From: Macrostomum hystrix
Lineage: Eukaryota > Platyhelminthes > Macrostomidae
Direction of reading: 5' to 3'
NCBI GenBank assembly: GCA_950097015.1
Contig: CATNEN010000001.1
Location: 9,667,001-9,731,000, forward strand
DNA length: 64,000 bases
Shown here: one piece after another, positions 1-32,600 of the stretch
Layout: each line of letters begins with the position of its first letter
Numbering within the stretch: position 1 is the stretch's first letter
The notes under the pieces: model-generated
The model's input: the letters and a program-made list of their open reading frames with translations, nothing else
Database searches by the model: none
What the model was told of the DNA's origin: nothing
Translations under genes and position numbers: made by a program

Positions 1-544
1 GTCAAGCAATTGCGGATCATTCACAATCCATGTTTGCTATTCCACTCGCTCACATTTTAATGATAGTTCGCTCGAACTGAGTGGGAATACAGAATGCATT
101 ACTATAAATGTTTAATAATATAGTCGTTATACTAGCGACTGCTTCAGGTGTTTTACCTGTCGGAGCATTCTTTGATTGAAAGGGTTGTGCGTTGTGTGTT
201 AGTTTGTGTCCACACGCATGTTACAGTGTTAGGCCGATAGCTTGCGCTAGGCTCGTGTTTATTTAGTATGGTCTATTATTCTTTGCCATTGTGATCAATC
301 TTTCTTAAAGTCGTTTCCACTCGACTATACGTCGCGAATTTGTCGTCCAACTTACTATGCGTCAAAATATTTGTTTTCTCGCGATACCAGTTTGAAGCTA
401 ACTTTGTTTTACCTATATTATTCTGATTTTAATTTAGCTTTTATAATCACTTCTTTTTTCCATATAACTGTATATGTTCTGCTAAAAGTTTCGAATTAAT
501 TTTATTGTCTTTTTAGTCTTGTCTTAGTGCCTGTCCTATTTGTC
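1..544. other. Unassigned flank, no gene seen
   Basis: AT-rich sequence with no long open frame and no recognisable exon or element. It leads into the first tandem array. Confidence 0.5.
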
Positions 545-1605
545 TTGTAAGTTGTCTGTCCTAGTTGTCTGATAAGGTGTCTGTCCTAGTTGTCTGATAA
601 GGTGTCTGTCCTAGTTGTCTGTTAAGGTGTCTGTCCTAGTTGTCTGATAAGGTGTCTGTCCTAGTTGTCTTGTAAGGTGTCTGTCCTAGTTGTCTGATAA
701 GGTGTCTGTCCTAGTTGTCTGATAAGGTGTTTGTCCTATTTGTCTGATAAGGTGTCTGTCCTAGTTGTCTGATAAGGTGTCTGTCCTAGTTGTCTGATAA
801 GGTGTCTGTCCTATTTGTCTGATAAGGTGTCTGTCCTAGTTGTCTGATAAGGTGTCTGTCCTATTTGTTTTGTAAGTTGTCTGTCCTATTTGTCTGATAA
901 GTTGTCTGTCCTAGTTGTCTGATAAGTTGTCTGTCCTATTTGTCTGATAAGGTGTCTGTCCTATTTGTCTGATAAGGTGTCTGTCCTATTTGTCTGATAA
1001 GGTGTCTGTCCTAGTTGTCTGATAAGGTGTCTGTCCTAGTTGTTTGATAAGTTGTCTGTCCTAGTTGTCTGATAAGTTGTCTGTCCTAGTTGTCTGATAA
1101 GTTGTCTGTCCTATTTGTCTGATAAGGTGTCTGTCCTATTTGTCTGATAAGGTGTCTGTCCTATTTGTCTGATAAGTTGTCTGTCCTAGTTGTCTGATAA
1201 GGTGTCTGTCCTAGTTGTTTGATAAGGTGTCTGTCCTATTTGTCTGATAAGGTGTCTGTCCTAGTTGTCTGATAAGTTGTCTGTCCTATTTGTCTGATAA
1301 GGTGTCTGTCCTAGTTGTCTGATAAGGTGCCTGTCCTATTTGTCTTGTAAGTTGTCTGTCCTAGTTGTCTGATAAGGTGTCTGTCCTGGTTTTCTGTTAA
1401 GGTGTCTGTCCTATTTGTCTGATAAGGTGTCTGTCCTATTTGTCTTGTAAGTTGTCTGTCCTAGTTGTCTGATAAGGTGTCTGTCCTGGTTTTCTGTTAA
1501 GGTGTCTGTCCTAGTTGTCTTGTAAGTTGTCTGTCCTGGTTTTCTGTTAAGGTGTCTGTCCTAGTTGTCTGTTAAGGTGTCTGTCCTAGTTGTCTGTCTA
1601 GTTGT
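545..1605. repeat. 25-bp minisatellite, about 42 copies
   Basis: Head-to-tail units containing TGTCTGTCCTAGTTGTCTGA followed by TAAGG. Variants swap GTTG for TTTG (CCTAGTTG/CCTATTTG) and GATAA for TTGTAA. The array lies 3' of the APCDD1 gene. Each unit holds both an AAGGTGT and a TCCTAG motif, which resemble weak donor and acceptor sites on the plus strand. Confidence 0.95.
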
Positions 1606-2194
1606 CTATATCTATGATCAGTCTATCACGACTCATTAGTGTAATACGCTCGTAGTAAGTTTTCTGTCACTCTGTCACGCCTTATCTTTGTGTCAGTCAA
1701 TAAAAAGCTGATTCGTTTGCTCGATCGAAATGTGCAAATTAAAAAAATATTATCTTGGCTAGTACCCACAAGCCAAACTGATCATGTCTGTTCTCTGTTT
1801 GTCTAAGACTAGAGTGAGTTGAAAAAACGCAAAATTTGCTAATAAATTGCGCTTGGTGAAGTAACTAATCAAGAAGCACAAATTTGATATATTTGACTGA
1901 CATTTCAAATTATGACAAGTGCAGAACTATATCTTAACAGTGCTGTCAAGCCCCGTTGTCAAGTCGCACAGTCAAGCAGAAGTAGCAAAACAAAAAAATC
2001 ACATAATCACATACTTACAGTTTAATCAAATCATTTACATTAATTATATATTTATATATTAAGTACATTCGGTATTTTATACACTATGTGTACGCACGCA
2101 GGAAAGAGCAAAGCAAAAGACAAGAAAAAAATGGTTGCACAATTAGTTTTTTAAAACCCTGTGCGAAATTAATCAATTGAGAAGGCTGTACATT
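1606..2194. other. Spacer, no gene seen
   Basis: AT-rich spacer between two arrays, 3' of APCDD1. It could hold the 3' end of the APCDD1 transcript, but I cannot place a polyadenylation site with confidence. Confidence 0.4.
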
Positions 2195-2475
2195 TAAAAT
2201 GTGGAGTGAGGAGGGGCAGGGAGTGAGGCTGCGAATGTACACTTAGAACTGTGGAGTGAGGAGGGGCAGGGAGTGAGGCTGTGAATGTACACTTAGAACT
2301 GTGGAGTGAGGAGGGGCAGGGAGTGAGGCTGTGAATGTACACTTAGAACTGTGGAGTGAGGAAGGGCAAGGATTGGGGTTGTAGATGTACTTTTTTTAAT
2401 TTTGAATTGAGGAGGGGCATGGAGTGGGTTGTGAATGTACTATTAAGCTGTGGAGTGCGGAGGGGCATGGGGTGA
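2195..2475. repeat. 50-bp minisatellite, about 5.5 copies
   Basis: Purine-rich units contain GTGGAGTGAGGAGGGGCAGG followed by GAGTGAGGCTG. The first units are nearly identical and the last two have drifted. The G-rich core resembles the reverse complement of the array at 3115-3325, on the other side of the last APCDD1 exon. Confidence 0.9.
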
Positions 2476-2729
2476 GGATGGCTGTACTGTATGCATGTTG
2501 ACATAATTTACGGTGTAGCTTGTAGGGCAGAAAACTTATGTGGCAAAATTAAAATGAAGATTGACCAGAGAAGTAAACACATTGCGCTAATGAAGAGTTT
2601 AGCATAATGTTGGCAACAACAACTCTATAGTTATTTGAAATTAGTTTCTAAATGTCAATGCAACAGCGAATCTTGTTATATTGGCAATAGCAGGGCGCTG
2701 TCACTTTTAGTTTTAAAGTCTGCAGAAAT

Positions 2730-24166
<21,437 letters not shown>

Positions 24167-24184
24167 TCTGTGCCGCTTCTATAA

Positions 24185-26110
24185 ACCTGAAGAATAGATG
24201 GTTTCCTTGTGAAATCGATCAACCCTAAAGCTTTAGATGTTTCTTCGAAATTCGATGACTTGAAGGATAGGTTCTAAGAAAATCTATGAACTGAAGCTCT
24301 GGAGGTTTCTTTGAAAATCTATAACCTGAAGGGTATATAGTTTCTAAGAAAAACGAGGGCCTAAATAATCAGTGGTTTCTCACAAAATTTATTACCTGTA
24401 GGATAGTTGTTTTCTAAGAAAGTCGACGGTTTGAAGATTTGAAGGTTTCCAAGAAAATCAATTGCCCTGAAGGTTCAAAGGTTTCTTAGAAAATCGACGG
24501 CCTGAAGATTCGGAGGTTTCTAAGAAAATCGATGGCCATGAATGTTCGGAGGTTTCTAAGAAAATCGATTGCCCAGAAGGTTCCAATGGTTTCTAAGAAA
24601 ATCGATTGCCCAGAAGGTTCCAATGGTTTCTAAGAAAATCGATTGCCCAGAAGGTTCCAATGGTTTCTAAGAAAATCGATTGCCCAGAAGGTTCCAATGG
24701 TTTCTAAGGAAATCGATTGCCCAGAAGGTTCCAATGGTTTCTAAGAAAATCTATTGCCCAGAAGGTTCCAATGGTTTCTAAAAAAATCGATGGCTCTGAA
24801 GGTTCGGAGGTTTCTAAAAAAATCGATGGCTCTGAAGATTCGGAGGTTTCTAAGAAAATCGATGGCTCTGGAGGTTCGGAGGTTTCTTATAAATTCTACG
24901 GCCTGATGATTCGAATGTTTCTAAGAAAATCTACCGCCTAAAGATTCGATGGTTTCTTAGAAAATCGATGGCCCTAAAGGATCGAAGGCTTCTAAGAAAG
25001 TCGACCGTGGAAGATTCGAAGGTTTCTAAGAAAGTCGACCGGCTGAAGATTCGAAGGTTTCTTAGAAAATCGACCGCCTGAAGATTCGAAGGTTTCTTAG
25101 AAAATCGATGGCCCTAAAGACTCGGAGGTTTCTAAGAAAATCGGTGGCTTTGAAGGTTCGGAGGTTTCTAAGAAAATCGATGGCTCTGAAGGTTCGGAGG
25201 TTTCTAAGAAAATGGATGGCTCTGAAGGTTCGGAGGTTTCTAAGAAAATGGATGGCTCTGAAGGTTCGGAGGTTTCTAAGAAAATCTATGGCCCTGAAGA
25301 TTCGAGGTTTCTAAGAAAATCAATGGCTCTGAATTTTCGATGGTTTCTTAAAAATTGGACGGCCTGCAGATTCGAAGGTTTCTAAGAAAATCGATGGCCC
25401 TGAATGTTCGGAGGTTTCTAAGAAAATCGATGGCCCTAAAGATTCGGAGGTTTCTAAGAAAATCGATGGCTCTGAAGGTTCGGAGGTTTTTAAGAAAATC
25501 GATGGCTCTGAAGGTTTGGAGGTTTCTAAGAAAATCGATGGCTCTGAAGGTTCGGAGGTGTCTTAGAAATTCTACGGCCTGATGATTCGAAGGTTTCTAA
25601 GAAAATCTACCGCCTAAAGAGTCGAAGGTTTCTTAGAAAATCGATGGCCTGAAGATTCGGAGGTTTCTAAGAAAATCGATGGCTCTGAAGGTTCGGAGGT
25701 TTCTAAGAAAATCGATGGCTCTGAAGGTTCGGAGATTTCTAAGAAAATCGATGGCTCTGAAGATTCGGAGGTTTCTAAGAAAATCGATGGCTCTGAAGGT
25801 TCGGAGATTTCTAAGAAAATCGATGGCTCTGAAGGTTCGGAGGTTTCTAAGAAAATCGATGGCTCTGAAGGTTCGGAGATTTCTAAGAAAATCGATGGCT
25901 CTGAAGTTTCGGAGGTTTCTAAGAAAATCGATGGCTCTGAAGGTTCGGAGATTTCTAAGAAAATCGATGGCTCTGAAGGTTCGGAGGTGTCTTAGAAATT
26001 CTACGGCCTGATGATTCGAAGGTTTCTAAGAAAATCTACCGCCTAAAGAGTCGAACGTTTCTTAGAAAATCGATGGCCTGAAGATTCGGAGGTTTCTAAG
26101 AAAATCGTAA
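24185..26110. repeat. 36-bp minisatellite, about 50 copies
   Basis: Units contain GGTTTCTAAGAAAATCGATG followed by GCTCTGAAGGTTCG. It begins about 20 bp upstream of the APCDD1 start codon, with decayed units, and becomes regular after 24480. A composite block with GTGTCTTAGAAATTCTACGG recurs near 25555 and 25985. The 36-bp length keeps frames open (12-residue repeats), but this is not a convincing protein. Confidence 0.95.
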
Positions 26111-26539
26111 ATATCCTAGGTATCCTAAGGCAAAGCTAAAAAGCATGCAAATGCAAAGACAGGATTCAAAGTACAAGCAGTTTATGTTCAAGGCACTAAA
26201 TAAAGCTGTCCTGGGCCAAATGGATCGCATAAATCTTCAGACAAGAAGAATTGCTTCGTTTTTTTCTCGTCTATAAATCTATGCAACCATATACCTTAGT
26301 AGTTCAGATCCTGAGACAGATTGGTGCTAAGTTAATCAATCAATTAATCGATTCGCGAATGGCTTGCTGTCAGAATAGAAATACTTCTAGTCTGTTTAAA
26401 TAGCTACTTACTGATTGTGAAGTGCATTTAGCGAATGTAGATTAGCTGGAATGTTACTTAGTATTTATACACGTATATGTTACAACTGCTAAGAATTTGC
26501 TTGTTTATTTGTTTTTTGTACATTTAAATTTCTTTTTTT
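26111..26539. other. Spacer between arrays
   Basis: AT-rich sequence; no gene recognised. Confidence 0.4.
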
Positions 26540-27460
26540 TGGTAGTCGGAACCTCTAGATATTTATGAGGTGTGAATGTGAGTCTCTAGATATTTCTCTG
26601 CTTATCCAGTGGATTCTCTAGATATTTCTCAGCTTATCCTATGGATTCTCTAGATATTTATTCGCATATCCAGTGGAGTCTCTAGATATTTCTCAGCTTA
26701 TCCAATGGATTCTCTAGATATTTATTCGCTTATCCAGTGGAGTCTCTAGATATTTCTCTGCTTATCCAGTGGAGTCTCTAGATATTTCTCATCTTATCCA
26801 ATGGAGTCTCTAGATATTTCTCTGCTTATCCAATGGAGTCTCTAGATATTTCTCATCTTATCCAATGGAGTCTCTAGATATTTCTCTGCTTATCCAATGG
26901 AGTCTCTAGATATTTCTCATCTTATCCAATGGAGTCTCTAGATATTTCTCTGCTTATCCAATGGAGTCTCTAGATATTTCTCTGCTTATCCAGTGAAGTC
27001 TCTAGATATGTCCCCACTTATCCAGTGAAGTCTCTAGATATGTCCCCACTTATCCAGTGAAGTCTCTAGATATCTCTCTGCTTATACAGTGGAGTCTCTA
27101 GATATTTATCCTCTTATCCAATGGAGTCTCTAGATATTTCTCTGCTTATCCAGTGAAGTCTCTAGATATGTCCCCACTTATCCAGTGAAGTCTCTAGATA
27201 TGTCCCCACTTATCCAGTGAAGTCTCTAGATATCTCTCTGCTTATACAGTGGAGTCTCTAGATATTTATTCGCTTATCCAGTGGAGTCTCTAGATATTTA
27301 TCCTCTTATCCAATGGAGTCTCTAGATAATTCTCTGCTTATCCAATTGAGTCTCTAGATATTTCTCTGCTTATCCAATTGAGTCTCTAGATATTTCTCTG
27401 CTTATCCAATTGAGTCTCTAGATATTTCTCTGCTTATCCAATTGAGTCTCTAGAAATTTA
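26540..27460. repeat. 32-bp minisatellite, about 28 copies
   Basis: GGAGTCTCTAGATATTTCTC followed by TGCTTATCCAAT. A four-unit block with GTCCCCACTTATCC appears twice (about 27000 and 27165). Confidence 0.95.
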
Positions 27461-27944
27461 CAATTGTTTACTTTGCAAGGTAAATATTTAAGATGACTTA
27501 CCAAAAATGTTTTGCCTTGTTATGACCGATATTATGGACAAACTTTTGTTCAATGAATTGGAAAATGTTACAAATGATATTTGAGCACATTAAGACAGCT
27601 CACTAAATAGTAAGCCAATCTCACAGTCGCTTTGTTCTTATAGTATCTTAACACCAACCGAATACAAACATAAATAGTAAGAAAATTGGCATCACTCCAT
27701 TTGCCACTCGCTACCCTAACCTTCGCGATCAAGTTTACAGCTTCAGCCTCATTGGCCGGTCAAAGCATCCCGGTCGCAGCCAATCAAAATTCGTCTAATA
27801 ATTTAGAAACGATACTTTCTACTGTTAGTAGAATTGTTGATATATTAACAGAGAATCGGCGATTTTTTGTTTATTAAAATCACAAAATGTAGGTCGATTA
27901 AATATTTTAACTTCAATGCCCAAAATGATATAATAATACCAATC
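27461..27944. other. Spacer between arrays
   Basis: No gene recognised. A 63-residue plus-strand frame at 27686-27877 has no known family and no splice context. Confidence 0.4.
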
Positions 27945-29240
27945 CATAGAATCCATATATCCAATACATTCAATATATCCTAGAATTATCGATCCACAAG
28001 ATCATAGAATATCGATCCACTTTATTCTAGATTATCGATCCACAGTATCCTAGAATATCTTTCCATTTTATCCTAGAATATCGATCCACTTTATCCTAGA
28101 ATATCGATCCAAATTATTCTAGAATATCGATCCATTTCATTCTAGAATATCGATCCATTTTATCCTAGAATATCGATCCACAGTATCCTAGAATATCGAT
28201 CCATTTCATCCTATAATACCGATCCACTTTATTCTAGATTATCGATCCACAGTATCCTAGAATATCGATCCATTTTATCCTACAAAATCGATCCATTTCA
28301 TTCTAGAACATTGATACATTTTATTCTAAAATATCGATCCATTTCATTCTAGAATATTGATCCATTTTATTCTACAATATCGATCCATTTCATTCTAGAA
28401 CATTGATCCATTTTATTCTACAATATCGATCCAGATTATTCTAGAATATCGATCCATTTTATTCTAGAATATCGATACATTTCATTCTAGAATACCGATC
28501 CATTTTATCCTAGAATATCGATCCATTTTATCCTACAATATCGATCCATTTTATTCTAGAATATCGATCCATTTCATTCTACAATATCGATCCATTTCAT
28601 TCTAGAACATTGATCCATTTTATTCTACAATATTGATCCATTTTATTCTAGAATATCAATCCATTTCATTCTAGAATATCGATCCATTTCATTCTAGAAT
28701 ATTTATCCATTTCATTCTACAATATCGATCCAGATTATTCTAGAATATCGATTCATTTTATTCTAGAATATCGATACATTTCATTCTAGAATACCGATCC
28801 ATTTTATCCTAGAATATCGATCCATTTTATCCTACAATATCGATCCATTTTATTCTAGAATATCGATCCATTTCATTCTAGAATATCGATCCATTTTATT
28901 CTACAATATCGATCCATTTCATTCTAGAATATCGATCCATTTCATTCTAGAATATCGATCCATTTTATTCTAGAATATCGATACATTTCATTCTAGAATA
29001 CCGATCCATTTTATCCTAGAACATCGATCCATTTTATCCTACAATATCGATCCATTTTATTCTAGAATATCGATCCATTTCATTCTACAATATCGATCCA
29101 TTTCATTCTAGAACATTGATCCATTTTATTCTACAATATCGATCCATTTTATTCTAGAATATCGATCCATTTCATTCTACAATATCGATCCATTTCATTC
29201 TAGAACATTGATCCACTTTATCCTAGAATATCGATCCATG
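27945..29240. repeat. 23-bp minisatellite, about 56 copies (duplication copy A)
   Basis: TCTAGAATATCGATCCATTT units with CA or TA ends. Variants (ACATTGATCC, TACAATATCG, ATACCGATCC) recur in the same order at 28480-28620 and 28780-29010. It marks the 3' edge of JmjC gene copy A and has a counterpart at 33495-34210 beside copy B. Confidence 0.95.
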
Positions 29241-29566
29241 ATCATTAAATATTGACACTTTCGACCTTAAGTAATTAGATAAAAGTTCATGGACAAAATC
29301 ATGTGTCAAAAATGTAATTACAGTGACAGTTCAAATAATTTTTGTAACCTATATATTTTACTTAAAATTTCGTAATATGTGTTCAGTTTTGATAAAAAAA
29401 TTCAATCAGCGATAAATATTTTCGAGTTAAAAAAGAAACACACTTTTGTGAAGTCAACAACAACTAGAAGTTACTAGATGAATGATGTAATTTTTCATTA
29501 GAACATATTTTAATTCGCATAGTCCGGCAAGACTCCGTTACTAAGAAAGTAAAAATGTTTTTGTCC

Positions 29567-29652
29567 CTAATCGTAATCCGAGCCGATGGCGATACTGAAG
29601 TCTCCGGGATACACGGTTACACGGTGGTACCACCGGTTGGCGCCGATGTTGA
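29567..29652 (-). CDS. JmjC copy A exon 4
   Basis: The acceptor is AATTTCAG before TCAACATC; stop TAG. It encodes NIGANRWYHRVTVYPGDFS and a GSDYD end. The putative metal-ligand histidine in WYH is kept, but flanking residues differ from copy B. Confidence 0.88.
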
Positions 29653-32600
29653 CTGAAATTGTATGGCTTTGAATTCAACTGTTGCTTATAGATGAAAAAA
29701 CTACGAGTAATTATAGTGACAATACCCTGTCTACCTCAGAATCTCACCTGTCTACTACAGTATCTCACCTGTCTACTACAGTATCTCACCTGTCTACTAC
29801 AGTATCTCACCTGTCTACTTCAGTATCTCACCTGTCTACCTCAGTATCTCACCTGTCTACTACAGTATCTCACCTGTCTACTACAGTATCTCACCTGTCT
29901 ACTACAGTATCTCACCTGTCCACTTCAGTATCTCACCTGTCGACTTCAGTATCTCACCTGTCTACTTCAGTATCTCCCCTTTCTATAGCAGTATCTCACC
30001 TGTCTACTACAGTATCTCACCTGTCTACTTCAGTATCTCACCTGTCTACTTCAGTATCTCACCTGTCTACTACAGTATCTCACCTGTCTACTACAGTATC
30101 TCACCTGTCTTCTACAGTATCTCACCTGTATATTACAGTATCTCACCTGTCTACTTCAGTATCTCACCTGTCTACTTCAGTATCTCACCTTTCTACTACT
30201 AATCTCACCTTTTTATGACAGTATCTCACCTCTCTACTTCAGTATCTCACCTTTATATGACAGTATCTCACCTCTCTACTTCAGTATCTCTCATGTCTAC
30301 TCAAATTTCTCATTTGTACACCTATTGTTCCATCTGTACATCCCACTGTCTCGCCTGTCTACCGCCACTCTCCTACCAATCTTTCACCGGTGTAGAATGT
30401 CAATTAAACGCAGCAATATCCCACGCTACTCACCAATATCGCCAGGATGCACGGTGACATTGAACGAATGACAGACGCTCATGCACTCGGGCGACGGCAC
30501 AACCTCCCAGATTTTTCGACCCTTGATCTGGGCCTGCCACGAAGGACGGCTGACGTAATCAATCTGCGATGGTGTAAACGATTGTCGAGGGTAATACACT
30601 AGATTGAACAGTTAAGACACTAGCAGGTAAGCAGGTAAGATATCACATTGAACAGGCAAAACACCACATTCAACAGGTAAGACACTAGATCAAACAATTA
30701 AGACACTAGATCGAACAGATAAGACACCACATTCAGCAGGTAAAAAATCACATTCAGCAGGTAAGAAATCACATTGAACAGGTAAGACACATCATCTTAC
30801 AGGTAAGACACCACATTGAACAGGTAAGACACCACATTGAACAGGTAAGACACCACATTGAACAGGTAAGACACCACATTGAACAGGTAAGACACCACAT
30901 TGAACAGGTAAGACACCACATTGAACATGTAAGACACCACATTGAACATGTAAGACACCACATTGAACAGGTAAGACACCACATTGAACAGGTAAAACAC
31001 CACGTCGAACTCACATGCAGCTGAGCGCCCTTCCTCGAGATGCCCATAAACATCCAATCGATGCGGCTCGACTCGGCATCCTGCGGCAGGAAGGTGGGCC
31101 TGCTGTAGTACTCCCGCAGCTGCTGGCCGATGTCATCGTCCGCGTTGCTCCAGCCGAAGTACCAGTCTCGCTGCTGTCGCTCCTCGCTGATGTGCAGGGC
31201 CTCGCGCAGGCTGCCGAATTCAGTTGTGTCGGCATAGAACTTCCCGGCTTCATCCTGGGTCTTGTAGGACTCCGGCTTGGAGTCGTACAGATTCTTGAAG
31301 AATTCAAGACTGAAGTTCTGCAGTGCTTTCCAGTCTTTGATCACACTTTTAATTAGCACCGGCCGAGCTGTGTAGGCGTACCTGGCCAAGAGATCCGGAG
31401 TTCGATTCTTAGCCCAAGAAAAAAGTCATAAGTCCGAGGCTCTAACCACCAGGCTACAACCTCTTTTTAACATCCAATTGTGCAATGGGAGATTTTTCCA
31501 TAATTTTGAAATTTTAGTTGGTTCTTGCGAGTTTGCGCAGTAGCTGTGACTGTGTTTCAGGTGTGAATTTTATCTATATGTTAAGAAAAGTTAGTAGACT
31601 AGACAGGTTAGATTTTTAGAGTCAAAAAAGTACTGAGGTAGATAAAAAGTGTCGGTAGATTAATCGAGAAGTTTATTATGGGCCGAGCAGTACGCAGGTA
31701 CATATAGATAGCAGTAGTAGCTATTAGCAATTTAGCTCGTATTGATTATTAAGGGGTTGTAGCCTAGCGTTAGAGCGTCGGACTCACGACTCGAAGGTCG
31801 GGGGTTCGATTTCCGTATTAATTGAAACAATAAGTGTAATTTAGCAAAAAACATAACTCTGCATTGCTTCAGTTCAGCCAGCTGTTAAATGGGTACCAGC
31901 ATTAGCTGGGGTAATTGAGGGTGGGTGTGGCGACCTCCCAGTTCATGGACTGAACAGCCGTACGCAGTCATCAGATGCGTTGCGGCTGTGCTGTCGGCTG
32001 CACATTTGGCCCGGTCATGGCATGTGTAATTAATTATTATCATTATCAATTATTAGATTACTACTAGCAACCAAGATATCCTTTGGGGGAAGAAAATCAC
32101 GCTTTGGGGGGCCTGTTGTGCAACCTCCAAGGCACAGTGAGAGTGTACACCGACTGACGATGAGAAAGTCAGGACAGATGTACACACCTGTGTGAGCGTA
32201 TGTCTGTGTACGGACGGTATCTGTGTGCGTGTGTACTCAGGAATCAGCGAAGTGGGCAGAATTGCCTCCTCGCTGGCTGCGGGTCTAGTGTCACCAAATA
32301 ATGTGCCATTGCCCGCAGCCCTCCTGCAATTATAATTGTTATTAATGTGTGGGCTCACTGCACAACCAAGTACATACTGGCTAGGCAGGCCTGAGCATAG
32401 ACTCACTTCTGTAGAAACAGCTCCCTAGTCATATTGTGCTCAACCGGCATTTCGCGCATGTCGCGGCACATTTCGCAATTCACAGGCGCCCTGGACATCT
32501 CCATGATGGCGTCCTCGGCTGACAGGATGCACCGCTGATTCACCGTCTCCGAGACGAAGTCCATCACGTTGAAATAGTCGTTACGATGGCCGTGGATCAG

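Noticed and set aside
545-1605. CRISPR-like regular repeat
   Set aside because: Units are directly adjacent with no unique spacers, and the genome is animal; this is a minisatellite. The same applies to the other arrays.
24717-26011. 12-residue repeat frames (basic, RRFLRKS-like)
   Set aside because: They arise because the 36-bp unit is a multiple of three; there are stops between blocks and no start, splice or domain context.
30769-31389. JmjC exon 2 read-through into the 21-bp array
   Set aside because: The consensus donor at 31014 and the in-phase exon 3 carrying the rest of the cupin fold show that the repeat is intronic.
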